From DASWIG01 sp965371445 (lineage in GTDB: Bacteria > Acidobacteriota > Thermoanaerobaculia > Multivoradales > J023): 35,353 nucleotides of DNA. The DNA is taken from positions 1 through 35,353 of the forward strand of contig CBDUYN010000104.1 in the NCBI GenBank assembly GCA_965371445.1. The letters run 5' to 3'. Both the position numbers and the translations under genes were made by a program. Below, piece by piece: positions 23,184 through 32,320 of this stretch (its first letter is position 1; every line of letters starts with the position of its first letter). The notes beneath the pieces are model-generated. The model was not told the DNA's origin, searched no databases, and worked only from the letters and a program-made list of their open reading frames with translations.

Positions 23184-26100
23184 GTGTCCATCCGCAAATA
23201 CTTCCCCACGGCTCGCTGGGCGATTTCAGCCGCTGTCGTTGCGGCGGCCTACTTCGCCACCGGCAAGCTCGGTCTGGCCTTCGACTTCGTCGAAGGTATA
23301 AGCCTGGTCTGGATGCCGGCCGGGATCGCCCTCGCGGCCCTGGTCTTGGGAGGGCTGCGGCTCTGGCCGGCGATCCTGATCGGCGATTTCCTGACCGGCT
23401 ATGGCGAGCTCCCCTCGGCCGGCGCGGCCGCGGGTGTGGCGGCGGCGAACACCCTGGCGCTCGTCGTGGGGGCCGCGCTCTTGCGGCGCCGGAGGTTTCG
23501 AGGCCGCTTCGTCGAGCTCGCCCATCTCGTCGATTTCGCGCTCTTCGGCTTGCTCGTGACTCCGCTGCTCGCGGCGACGCTGGGCTTGACAGCGCGGACG
23601 CTCCTCGGGATCTTCCAGTCCCCATTCGCCGTGGGGTGGCTCGCGTGGTGGGCGGGCGACACGGTGGGTATCCTGCTCGTCGCCCCGGCGATTTTCGCCT
23701 GGAAGGGCTTCGACCCGGTCAAGTGGTGGCGGTCGCGGCGCTCGGTCGAGCCCATCGTGATCGCCGTGGCGCTCGTCGCCTCCGCCCTTGCCGCCTGGGA
23801 GCTCCAGGGACCGGCGGTCCACCATTATCCGCTCTCTTTCCTCCCCTTCCCCCTACTCGCCTGGGCCGCGGTGCGCTTCGGTCAGCGGGGAGCAACGGCT
23901 GCTTCGCTCCTGCTCGCGGCGGTCGCCACCTGGGGGATGCTCGCCGGCACCGGTCCTTTTGTCCGCGACGACACCCGGGAGAGCCTGGCGCTCTTGTGGA
24001 CGTTTCTGGGCACGGTCGCGACGACGGGGCTCGTCATCTCGGTCCTCTCCCACCGCCTGCGCTCGGCGGCCGGCGTCGCCGAGAACGAGGAACGTCTGAA
24101 GCTCGCCCTCGAGGGAGCCGAGGACGGGATCTGGGATTGGGACCTCGCGGCCAACAAGATGGTCTTCAGCGAGCGTTGGGCGGCGATGCTGGGCTATGAG
24201 CCGAACGAGATCGATTCGTCGTTTCGGGGCTGGATGCAGCTGGTGCACCCGGACGACACGGCCGGAGTGAAAAAGGCTCTCGAAGCGCATCTCGAGGGCA
24301 AGATCCCGGTCTACCAGACCGAGCATCGGATGCGGGCCCACTCCGGCGAGTGGCGCTGGATCCTGGCTCGCGGCAAGGTCGTACGCCGCGACGCGACGGG
24401 CCGGCCGCTGCGCATGAGCGGTACCCACAAGGACATCACCGAGCGCAAGCGGGCACGCCAGGCGCTGCTCAAGAGCGAGGCTCTGGTCCGGGCCATCTTC
24501 GAAACCGCCGCCGACGGTATCCTGATCACCAACGAGTCCGGCACGATCGAGTCGTTCAATGCCGCCGCGGAACGGATCTTCGGCTATTCGGCCGCCGAGG
24601 TCGTCGGCCGGCAGGTGTCGATGCTCGTCCCGCCGGCAGAGGCGGGTTACGAGAAAACCTACGTCGCACGCCTCCTCGGGATCCGGCGCGAGCGCCAGCG
24701 CGGGAGCCTCCGCCAGGTCCTCGGACGGCGACGCGACGGTGACGACTTCCCGATGGACATCGCGGTCGCCGAGGTCCCGAGCGCCGAGACAAGACGGCTG
24801 TTCTCCGCCATCGTCCGCGACGTCACGGCGCGCGAGCAAGCCGAAGAGTTGTTGAAGCTCCACCGGGCCATGGTGGAGAACATGAGCGAGGGGATGCAGG
24901 TGATCCGCACCGTCGACGGGGTCATCGTCTACGCCAACCCTCGCTTCGCCGAGATGTTCGAATACGGCCCCGGGGAGCTCGTGGGCCAGCACGCCAGCGT
25001 CGTCTACGCCCCGGAAGACCGCAGCGCCCGCGAGCTCACCGCCAACATGATGGACAGCCTCGACAAGAAGGGCATCTGGCGGGGTGAGGTTCGTTCCAAG
25101 AAAAAGGGCGACGACATCTTCTGGTGCCGCATCAAGGCGGCGGTTTTCGACCATCCCAAGTTCGGCCGGGTCTGGGTCTCCGTCCACGAGGACATCACCG
25201 ACCTCGTGCGGGCGGAGGAAGAGCGCCACTACCTCGAGGACCAGCTACGCCAGACTCACAAGATGGAGAGCATTGGTCAGCTGGCGAGCGGTGTCGCGCA
25301 CACGTTCAACAACCTGCTCGTGGGCATCGGCGGCAACCTCGACTTCGTGATCGACGAGATCGAACGCGACACCCCGGTCTACCGCGACGTTCGCGCGGCG
25401 CAGGCGGCCGTCGACCGCGCCGCGGCCCTGACCCGCAAGCTCCTCGCCTTCGGAAAGCGGCCCGTCCTGGAGCCGGTCGACGTCGACTTGAACGTGGTGA
25501 TGAGCGATCTTTTGCCGATGCTCAAAAGCACCATCACCGAAAACGTCGAGCTCGAGTTCCTGCCCGGCGAGACGGCGGGAACCGTCCACATCGACGTCGC
25601 CCAGATCGAGCAGGTGGTCTTGAACCTCTGCGTCAACGCCCGCGACGCCATGCCCGAAGGCGGCAAGGTGACGATCCGGACCGATGTCACCGACCTCGAC
25701 ACCGCCTTCGTCGACGCCAATCCGTGGGCCCAGGAAGGCCCCCACCTCCTGCTTTCGATCCACGACGAGGGCACCGGCATGGACGAGGCGACCTTGAGCC
25801 AGGCCTTCGAGCCTTTTTTCACGACCAAGAAAGCGTCGACCTCGACTGGGCTGGGGCTTGCCATCGTCAAGAGCATCGTCCGGGAGCACGACGCCGTCCT
25901 CGACGTCGAGTCGGCGCCCGGGGCCGGTACGACGTTTCGCATCTACCTGCCGCGTAGCGACCGGGAGGCCGAGCTGATGGCGGAGGAAAGCGGCATCCAC
26001 GTGCGTGGCGGCTTCGAGACCATCCTCCTCGCCGAGGACGAATCCATCGTCCGTAACGTCGCCCGGCGCATCCTGGAGCAAGCGGGCTATACCGTCCTCG

Positions 26101-26423
26101 TCGCCGAAGACGGCCAGCGGGCGGCGCGTCTTTTTGAGGAGCACGCCGACGAGGTCGACCTCGTGATCCTCGACCTCATCATGCCGGTCCTGGGAGGTAT
26201 GGGAGCGCGCCAGAAGATCTTGAAGATCCGAAGCGACGCCCGCTTCCTCCTCGCCAGCGGTTATGCGACCGAGGTGCCCCGTGACAGCTCGGGGGCGGAG
26301 ATCCCGCTGGTCTCGAAGCCCTTCCACCACCGGGGCCTGTTGCGCAAGGTGCGCGAGATCCTCGATTCCCCCCCGCCCGGCACGCCCCGGGAGAGCTCCG
26401 AACGAGATTCCGTGGCGCACTGA
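23184..26423 (+). CDS. Hybrid sensor histidine kinase: MASE1, three PAS, HisKA, HATPase, receiver
   Basis: The 1079-residue product begins with a MASE1-type membrane sensor (about 10-290, many helices, GISLVWMPAGIALAALVLGG). Three PAS domains follow (about 300-425, 430-550 and 560-680), then the dimerisation/phosphoacceptor helix with His706, the ATPase with N-box LNLCVNARDAM, DEGTGMDE and STGLGLAIV, and a C-terminal receiver with Asp997. The H-box reads GVAHTFNN, where most relatives have GVAHDFNN; the residue after His, normally acidic, is Thr707. The GTG at 23184 has a poor ribosome site, so the true start could be slightly different. The signal sensed is unknown. Confidence 0.92.
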   Translation: MSIRKYFPTARWAISAAVVAAAYFATGKLGLAFDFVEGISLVWMPAGIALAALVLGGLRLWPAILIGDFLTGYGELPSAGAAAGVAAANTLALVVGAALLRRRRFRGRFVELAHLVDFALFGLLVTPLLAATLGLTARTLLGIFQSPFAVGWLAWWAGDTVGILLVAPAIFAWKGFDPVKWWRSRRSVEPIVIAVALVASALAAWELQGPAVHHYPLSFLPFPLLAWAAVRFGQRGATAASLLLAAVATWGMLAGTGPFVRDDTRESLALLWTFLGTVATTGLVISVLSHRLRSAAGVAENEERLKLALEGAEDGIWDWDLAANKMVFSERWAAMLGYEPNEIDSSFRGWMQLVHPDDTAGVKKALEAHLEGKIPVYQTEHRMRAHSGEWRWILARGKVVRRDATGRPLRMSGTHKDITERKRARQALLKSEALVRAIFETAADGILITNESGTIESFNAAAERIFGYSAAEVVGRQVSMLVPPAEAGYEKTYVARLLGIRRERQRGSLRQVLGRRRDGDDFPMDIAVAEVPSAETRRLFSAIVRDVTAREQAEELLKLHRAMVENMSEGMQVIRTVDGVIVYANPRFAEMFEYGPGELVGQHASVVYAPEDRSARELTANMMDSLDKKGIWRGEVRSKKKGDDIFWCRIKAAVFDHPKFGRVWVSVHEDITDLVRAEEERHYLEDQLRQTHKMESIGQLASGVAHTFNNLLVGIGGNLDFVIDEIERDTPVYRDVRAAQAAVDRAAALTRKLLAFGKRPVLEPVDVDLNVVMSDLLPMLKSTITENVELEFLPGETAGTVHIDVAQIEQVVLNLCVNARDAMPEGGKVTIRTDVTDLDTAFVDANPWAQEGPHLLLSIHDEGTGMDEATLSQAFEPFFTTKKASTSTGLGLAIVKSIVREHDAVLDVESAPGAGTTFRIYLPRSDREAELMAEESGIHVRGGFETILLAEDESIVRNVARRILEQAGYTVLVAEDGQRAARLFEEHADEVDLVILDLIMPVLGGMGARQKILKIRSDARFLLASGYATEVPRDSSGAEIPLVSKPFHHRGLLRKVREILDSPPPGTPRESSERDSVAH

Positions 26424-26449
26424 CGTGCGCGCCGGCCCGGTCCTGCTGA

Positions 26450-27471
26450 TTACGGCGAGAGCATCCGCCGCCGGTAGCGCTCGACCGGCACCGGACCGAG
26501 CTCCATCATGGCGTCCATGAAGTCGCGCACCTTGAAGTCTTGGCCGCGCGCCGCCCGGACGTCCTCGTAAAGACCCCAGACCTCCTCGAAACCCAGGTAG
26601 TAGGTCACGAGCTGCGGTGCCGAGGTGATCGAGCGCGTCCACATGTTCGAGGCGAAGCGCTCGTCCTGAAGCGCCTCGTCGCGGACGTAGCGCAAGGCCT
26701 CCTCGCGCGTCATGCCGAGCGTATGGACACGGATGTCGACGACGGTCCGGGCGATGTTCTCGAGCTGTTTTTTCAAGTGGGCGAGCCGGTCCAGCGCGCT
26801 CCCCCAGCCGAGGTCGAGCAGCAGCCGTTCGCAAAACGTCCCCCAGCCCTCGACATAGACCTCGTCGGCAAAGAGCGCGCGCACCTTGTGCGGGTGCCGG
26901 GCCGCGAGCTTCAGTTGCAGGTAGTGGCCCGGCACGATCTCGTGCGGCGTGATCATCAAGTTGAAGTGGTCGTTGAAGTCGCGGAAGAACGCGTCGAGCT
27001 CCTCAGGAGTCAAGCCGTCGGGCGGTGTGGGAAGGTAGAGGAGGGTCTGCGCCTCCGGGGCGTAGGGGCCGGCCGGGTAGACTCCGCCTACCGCCTGACC
27101 CACGAAGTACGACGGCGAGCGGTCGATCGTTACCGTCAACGGGTCGGGCAGGGTGATGACGCCCCTGGTGCGCACGAAGGCCACCGCCCGGGTGACGAGC
27201 TTCTCGTACTGGCCGACGAATTCCTCGACCGTCTTCGCCCGGTCCTGGGCGACGCGTTCGAAGAGCCGGCGCACCAGCGCGACGTCGTCCTCCGGCGGAT
27301 CGCCGTCGAAAAAGCGCATCCAGAGGAGCCGCCCGTAGGAAGCGATCTCGGCGCGTTTCGCCACCAGGTCGGCTTCGGCTCGGCGAAGTAGCGTTCGAGA
27401 TAGGCCTCGACGTCCGCCGGCACGGCCGTCGGGGCCATCAGCGTCATGGTCAGAATAAGTGCGTTTGTCAT
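26450..27471 (-). pseudogene. DUF885 (putative zinc peptidase) gene, shortened and frameshifted
   Basis: The last about 330 residues match DUF885 proteins well and keep the metal-binding motif HEIVPGHYLQL and EGWGTFCERLLLDLGWG. The genuine start appears to be the ATG at 27471, with a strong GGAGGATCC site and a signal-peptide-like start (MTNALILTMTLMAPTA). That frame runs through VEAYLERYFAEPK and then goes out of frame near 27370, while the catalytic part continues one frame over (EADLVAKRAEIASYGRLLW). DUF885 proteins are usually near 550 residues, so some 200 residues of the N-terminal half are missing as well. Deletion plus frameshift makes an inactive gene likely. Confidence 0.75.
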
Positions 27472-27577
27472 GGATCCTCCTCTCAGACAAGAGCCTGCGA
27501 AGGCAGGATTCTACACGAGACGGGGCCGCTCGCCCTTTTCCTTCGGTCGCCTGTCCCACGCCGAGCGAGCCGGATCC

Positions 27578-27614
27578 TTGACAGCGGCCCGGTGGTGTAC
27601 TACTGTAATACACC
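27578..27614 (+). promoter_or_regulatory. Promoter with overlapping inverted-repeat operator for the RND-ABC gene
   Basis: TTGACA (27578-27583), a 17-bp spacer and TACTGT (27601-27606) form a good promoter. GGTGTA (27594-27599) and TACACC (27609-27614) form an inverted repeat across the -10 box. The same bases also give GGTG-N16-CACC (27591-27614), a half-site layout I recall for GntR/YtrA-type repressors, which often control ABC exporter operons. No such regulator is encoded in the window. Confidence 0.7.
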
Positions 27615-27636
27615 AACGACGAGAGAGGATCTCCCC

Positions 27637-30600
27637 GTGCCGAGCCCCGAGAAGACCCTGACCCCAGCGCGTCCCATCGCCCGGCTGGTGGTCTGTCTTG
27701 CCGTCGTGCTCCTCGGCGCCGTGTCGGCGGCGCGGCTCGAGGTGGTCTACCTGCCGGCGTGGAGCTTCCCGGAGCTCGTGGTGGTCCTCTCGACGGCGCA
27801 GCCGTCGGAGGTCGACGAGCTGACGCGGCGATGGATCCAGCCGACGGAATCGGCGATCCGGGCGGTCGGCGACGTGACCAGCGTCGCGGGCCAGGTGTGG
27901 ACGACCGGCGGTTATCTGCGGGTGCGGTTCCGTTCCGGGACCGACGCCGAGCGCAAGGCCGGACGTTTGGAATCGGAGCTCGCGGCCCTGCGCCGCGAGC
28001 TGCCGCCGAGCGCGCGGCTCAACGTCTGGCCCGCCGGACAGGGCGGCGGCGAGCGGGCGGCGGTGGTGTGGCTCGAAGGCGACGGCGGACGCCTCGAGGA
28101 AAGTTTCGTCGACACGCTCCGCGCCCTCCCCGAGGTCCGGGAGGTGAGAGTCGTTGGGACGCCGGAGCAGGAGCTACGGATCGTCCTGGCCCCGGGGACG
28201 GACCCGGCGGCGGTCGAGCAGGCGATCGAGCGCCGGCTCGCCGTGAAGCGTCTGGGCGAGGCCACGGTCAACGGCCGGCGGCTGCCGGTCCTCTTGCGTG
28301 GCTCCCGGGAGGCGTCGTTCGACGAGCTTTGGGTCCGTCACGGCGACGCGGTGGTGCCGCTCGCCTCGCTCGCCGAGCTCAAGATCCGCGACGCGGGCTC
28401 CTCGGAGGTCGTCCGCCTCGACGGACGCCGGGGCTCGGTGCTCTTGATCGACCGCGAGCTCGGCGCCTCGCCTCTCGCCCTGGAGCGAGCTCTGCGCCAC
28501 ACCTTCGAAAGCTTCGCCTTCGACGGCCGCTACCGTTTCCTCTTCAACGAGGCGGAGCCCTTACGCCAGCTCGTCGAGCGTCTCCTCCTGGGCGTCGCCG
28601 TAGCGTCCGCTGTCACGGCGCTTCTTGCCCTCCTCCTCGGCGGCGTACGTGCCGCGGTGCTGCAGCTCCTGGCCTTGCCGGTGGCGCTCGCCTCGGCGCT
28701 CAACGTCTTCGCGCTCGCCGGGCTGACGCTCGACGTGACGACGCTGCCGATGCTCGCGATCGCCCTCGGCTGGTGCCTCTTCTACCCGGTCTTCCGCGGC
28801 GGCCGTGGAAGGTACGCGGCGGCGGCGACGATGCTCGCCGGCGCGGCGGCGCTCGCCATCGCGGCGGCGCTCGCCGGCGGACCCCTGGCGCCGCTCCTCC
28901 AGGCGCCCATGCGGGCCTTCCTCTGTGCCCAGACGGGCGGCATCGTGGCGCTTATGATCCTCCCCTGGCCCTCGGGCCCTGGACGCTGGCTCGGCGCCCG
29001 GCAACCGTGGATTCTCCGTCCGGCGGCGGTGGGCAAAGCCCTGCGGTGGGCGCTGCGCAATCCCTGGACCGTGCTCCTCGCCACGGCGACCGGCATCTAC
29101 GCTCTCCTGGTGCTTTTCGGCTCGGCCCTGGAGCCGCGGCCGGGGAACCTGCGTCCTTCGACCGTCGACCTACGCGTCGACCTGCGCTTCGCCGAGGGGA
29201 CGACTCTCGCCCAGGCGGAGGCCCAGATCGCCCTGGCCGAGGCCGAGGCCGGAGGCCTCGACGAGGTCGACGGACATTGGAGCTACTTCGACGAGAGCTC
29301 CGGCTCGGTCTTTGCCGCCGTCCGCCCGGGAAAGCGCTCGACGATCATCTTGCGTCGCCTGGCGGGGCAGCTTCAGATGAAGCTGAGCTCGCTCGGCGCT
29401 TCGGCACAGGTGAGCGCGCTCGGCGGGGGTGGACGCCGCAACGCCGAGGCGGCGCGGTTCAGCGACTCCCTCGAAGACCGTCCCGAGACCGACAAGGCGG
29501 CCACTTTTTACCGCTTCCTCCTGCGCAGCACCGACCTGGAGACGCTCAGCCTCGCGCACGCCCGCGTCGTGGACCGGATCCGCCAGCATTATCGCATCGG
29601 TCCGAGAAACATCTCGAGCGACTGGGGACGCCCGGCGCCTCTCGTCGAGCTCGTGCCGCGTCCGGGGACGACGCCGGCCGAACGCGAGCGTGCGGCCGAG
29701 GTGCTTTCTCGCCGCGCATCGCTGGTGCCGGCGCGGAGCCTTCCAAGCGTGGCCCAGGTCGATCTCCGAATCGTCGATCCCTACGCGCCCCGCGAAGAGG
29801 ACGAGGTCCGCCAGCGTGGGGAGCTCCTGGGCCTCCAGGACGGTGCCGGCGGGTGGCCGCCCCGCGGATGGCCGCCCCGCGGATGGCCGCCCCGCGGATG
29901 GCCGCCCGGCAGCGGCGCACCCCTCGTACCCGGCGCCGTCTTCGAAGCGCGCGAGACGCTCGCCTCGCCTTCGGTCAAGCGCCAGTCGGGACGCTACGTC
30001 CTGCCGGTGACGGTCCGCTTTTTTGGCAACCTCGCGCGCTTCGAGGACCGCTGGGACACCCACCTGGTGCTGGGCTCCCTGACCATGCCGGCGGCCTGCG
30101 ACCTCGAGCTGCCGGAGATCAACCCGTTCGTCCTGGGACCGGAGCGGCGCCGTATGCTGGCGATCGCCGGCACGCTCGTGGCGCTTTTGCTGGCCTTGGC
30201 GGTGTGCCGTCTCAACTCGGTCGCGAGGGGTCTGCTGGCGCTGGTGCCGCTCACCGCGGCGGTGGCGGTGGCGGCACCGTGGATCCGGGCGACGCGGGGC
30301 CGGCTCGACGAGATGTCGCTTTTCGCCCTCGCTGCCTCCGTGGTGGGCAGCCTCGCCCTGGCGCTTCACGTGGTGGCGGCGAGGCGTAGGGGCCGCGAAG
30401 ACTACCGTTGGCTGGTCGAGCAGAGCCTGGCTCTCGGAGTGGCCGCCACGGGCATGGCGGTGCTGCTCCTCGTCCCGGGCCTTGGGCTCGGCGCCGAGCG
30501 CCACCCCTGGGCGCCGCCGCTCAACGTCGCCGGCGTGGCGGGCCTCGGGAGCGTGCTGGCGAGCTACCTCTGCCTGGGAGCGCTCCAGCGTGCCGCGTCT

Positions 30601-31620
30601 TCTTGGCGCGAGCGCGGCGAGCGACGCGAGCGGCGCCGCGAGACCGTGCGCGCATGGCGCGAGCCGGGCCGGCTGGAGCTTGAGGCCTACCGGCTGACCA
30701 AGGTCTACGGCAACGGCTTCACCGCCCTGCGCGGCGTCGACCTCCACCTCGGACCGGGCATCATCGGGCTGCTGGGCCCGAACGGCGCCGGCAAGACGAC
30801 CCTTCTACGTATCCTCTGCGGGCTGCTTGCCCCGAGCCGCGGCGAGGTCCTCTACCGGGGACGGCCGATCGACGCCGCCAACCTCCCGGAGTACCGGCGC
30901 CTGGTGGGTTTCCTGCCCCAGGAGCTCAACGCCTACGAGGGATTCACCGGCGAGCGCTTCCTCGACTACTGGGCGCTCGAGGCAGGCATCAAGGACCCCC
31001 GCGAGCGCCGCCGGGAGGTCGAGCGCCGGCTCGGCCAGGTGGGCCTCATGGAAGCCGCCGAGCGCAAGGTCCGCGACTACTCGGGTGGCATGCGGCGCCG
31101 TATCGGCATCGCCCGGGCGCTCGTCGGCGAGCCGCCGATCCTGATCGTCGACGAGCCGACGACGGGCCTCGACGTCCAGTCGCGCAACCGGTTGCGCGAA
31201 AGTCTGCTGCAGGTGGCGGGCGAGCGCATCATCCTCTTCTCGACCCACATCGCCTCCGACGTCGCCGCGGCGGCGGCGCGGATCCTCGTCCTCGACCAGG
31301 GGCGCCTCCTCTACGACGGTCAGGCCTTGGGGCTGATCGAAAAGGCCCGCGGTGCCGTTTTCGAGACGCTCGTCGACGACCGGGAGCTGCGAGACTTCTC
31401 GCATCTCTACCGCGTCACCACCCGGGTGCGGACCCTCGACGGCATCCGGGTGCGGGCCGTCGTCCGCGACGAGGAGGAGCCGCCGGGGCCGCTCGTCGAG
31501 CCCAACCTGGAGGAGGCCTACCTCGCCGTCGTCGGCAGCCGGGGCGGGCGCCGCGACGGCGAGCGGAGCCGTCTCGCCGGCTCGCTGCTGGACCTCGAGA
31601 GCTGGCGCCGGGTCGCCTGA
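27637..31620 (+). CDS. RND-type permease fused to an ABC exporter ATPase
   Basis: The 1327-residue product has the AcrB-like order in its first about 1010 residues: helix, porter loop (FPELVVVLSTAQPSEVDELT), helix bundle, second helix and loop, second bundle. It is followed in frame by a complete ABC ATPase of the BcrA/CcmA exporter type. The ATPase has Walker A GPNGAGKTT (1047-1055), Q-loop FLPQE, signature YSGGM (1148-1152), Walker B ILIVDEP (1168-1174) and the switch His1204. In the RND part the AcrB Asp-Asp pair of helix 4 is replaced (ALGWCLFY, F382-Y383 by eye), and no lysine stands in the helix-10 relay position. A four-unit GWPPR repeat is at 739-758. The GTG at 27637 has AGAGGA upstream; an earlier in-frame start at 27592 lies in the promoter. 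Substrate unknown; ATP-driven export is an inference. Confidence 0.85.
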   Translation: MPSPEKTLTPARPIARLVVCLAVVLLGAVSAARLEVVYLPAWSFPELVVVLSTAQPSEVDELTRRWIQPTESAIRAVGDVTSVAGQVWTTGGYLRVRFRSGTDAERKAGRLESELAALRRELPPSARLNVWPAGQGGGERAAVVWLEGDGGRLEESFVDTLRALPEVREVRVVGTPEQELRIVLAPGTDPAAVEQAIERRLAVKRLGEATVNGRRLPVLLRGSREASFDELWVRHGDAVVPLASLAELKIRDAGSSEVVRLDGRRGSVLLIDRELGASPLALERALRHTFESFAFDGRYRFLFNEAEPLRQLVERLLLGVAVASAVTALLALLLGGVRAAVLQLLALPVALASALNVFALAGLTLDVTTLPMLAIALGWCLFYPVFRGGRGRYAAAATMLAGAAALAIAAALAGGPLAPLLQAPMRAFLCAQTGGIVALMILPWPSGPGRWLGARQPWILRPAAVGKALRWALRNPWTVLLATATGIYALLVLFGSALEPRPGNLRPSTVDLRVDLRFAEGTTLAQAEAQIALAEAEAGGLDEVDGHWSYFDESSGSVFAAVRPGKRSTIILRRLAGQLQMKLSSLGASAQVSALGGGGRRNAEAARFSDSLEDRPETDKAATFYRFLLRSTDLETLSLAHARVVDRIRQHYRIGPRNISSDWGRPAPLVELVPRPGTTPAERERAAEVLSRRASLVPARSLPSVAQVDLRIVDPYAPREEDEVRQRGELLGLQDGAGGWPPRGWPPRGWPPRGWPPGSGAPLVPGAVFEARETLASPSVKRQSGRYVLPVTVRFFGNLARFEDRWDTHLVLGSLTMPAACDLELPEINPFVLGPERRRMLAIAGTLVALLLALAVCRLNSVARGLLALVPLTAAVAVAAPWIRATRGRLDEMSLFALAASVVGSLALALHVVAARRRGREDYRWLVEQSLALGVAATGMAVLLLVPGLGLGAERHPWAPPLNVAGVAGLGSVLASYLCLGALQRAASSWRERGERRERRRETVRAWREPGRLELEAYRLTKVYGNGFTALRGVDLHLGPGIIGLLGPNGAGKTTLLRILCGLLAPSRGEVLYRGRPIDAANLPEYRRLVGFLPQELNAYEGFTGERFLDYWALEAGIKDPRERRREVERRLGQVGLMEAAERKVRDYSGGMRRRIGIARALVGEPPILIVDEPTTGLDVQSRNRLRESLLQVAGERIILFSTHIASDVAAAAARILVLDQGRLLYDGQALGLIEKARGAVFETLVDDRELRDFSHLYRVTTRVRTLDGIRVRAVVRDEEEPPGPLVEPNLEEAYLAVVGSRGGRRDGERSRLAGSLLDLESWRRVA
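29851..29910 (+). repeat. Four 15-bp tandem units inside the RND-ABC gene
   Basis: Units GGATGGCCGCCCCGC (first one starting GGG, last one ending GGC) run in frame as GWPPR pentapeptides in the second porter loop. The unit resembles the variant at 5172-5186 (GGATGGCCGGCCCCC), so it may belong to the same repeat family. Confidence 0.95.
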
Positions 31621-31642
31621 GCCTGCCGGCCGGCGTGTCGCC

Positions 31643-31945
31643 GGCACGAAGTCGGCGGTGCTCTTCGCCGGCACGAAGGGTGCCGGCTACACCTGGTACG
31701 GCTTTCCTACGGCCGATGGCCTCGCCGCACCGCCGCTCTACGGCGAAGGAGCACCGTGCCCGTACCGGGAGGGCGAGATCATGTGCTACCAGCCGGACGG
31801 TGTGACGCCGTGCACGGTCCAGGAGCTCGCGCTCTGCGAAGGCGAGGCCGTCGACCTCGAGAGCCGGGGCTGGTGGGCGTCGCGCTTCGACGCCCAGCTT
31901 CTTTTCTACGACGTTACGGACCTGGCAGCACGCGCTTCTCTGGCG
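31643..31945 (+). pseudogene. Fragment of an unrecognised, cysteine-containing protein
   Basis: In frame from 31643 a protein-like stretch can be read (VLFAGTKGAGYTWYGFPTADG, then four cysteines, then RGWWASRFDAQLLFYDVTDLA). It has the look of the C-terminal part of an exported protein, faintly like DUF4185-type ends, but I cannot name it. There is no start codon of its own, and the frame beyond about 31945 looks random. The 13-mer CGCCGGCACGAAG occurs twice here (about 31640 and 31667). Confidence 0.35.
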
Positions 31946-32101
31946 CCTGCGGCGCCTCGGCATCCTGGCGCCGGCCTCTTCCGGCGACACTCTATGACGC
32001 TTCTGCAACTGCCCATCGCTGAGCCAGCTCCTTCATTGCCTCGGCATGCAGTGGCCAATCATGGAGTATGGCCGGGTCGAAGTCCGCACGGATCCTTCTG
32101 A

Positions 32102-32160
32102 ATCGCGGCCTCCGAGCCGTCCGGGACGCGAAATCCAAAATGGATCGCGGCCTCCGAGCC
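32102..32160. repeat. 17-bp direct repeat
   Basis: ATCGCGGCCTCCGAGCC occurs at 32102-32118 and 32144-32160, 42 bp apart, immediately upstream of the transposase-like fragment. It may be part of a REP-like unit. Confidence 0.8.
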
Positions 32161-32162
32161 CC

Positions 32163-32320
32163 GGCAAGGACATCGACGAGATCCTGATCGGCGTCCTTGG
32201 CCGAGCACTCGACGTCGCCGGAATCGAGCTCAACGTCTTCAACTTCACGGCCTCGCATTACCACCTCATCTACTGGGGCGAGAACGCGCTGCAGATGTCC
32301 CGCTCCCAGGAGAGTCATCA
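32163..32320 (+). pseudogene. Fragment of an IS200/REP-associated (Y1) transposase-like protein
   Basis: The frame reads KDIDEILIGVLGRALDVAGI, then FNFTASHYHLIYWGENALQM. It resembles the segment of Y1/RAYT transposases that carries the HUH-type histidines (usually SNHYHLL). Upstream and downstream parts, including the catalytic Tyr helix, are absent. Such enzymes are linked to REP palindromes, and this window contains several palindromic repeats, but the fragment itself is dead. Confidence 0.55.

Noticed and set aside
31352..31620. Plus-strand frame overlapping the end of the RND-ABC gene
   Set aside because: The overlapping part is Ser/Arg-rich shadow sequence; only the part after 31643 looks protein-like.
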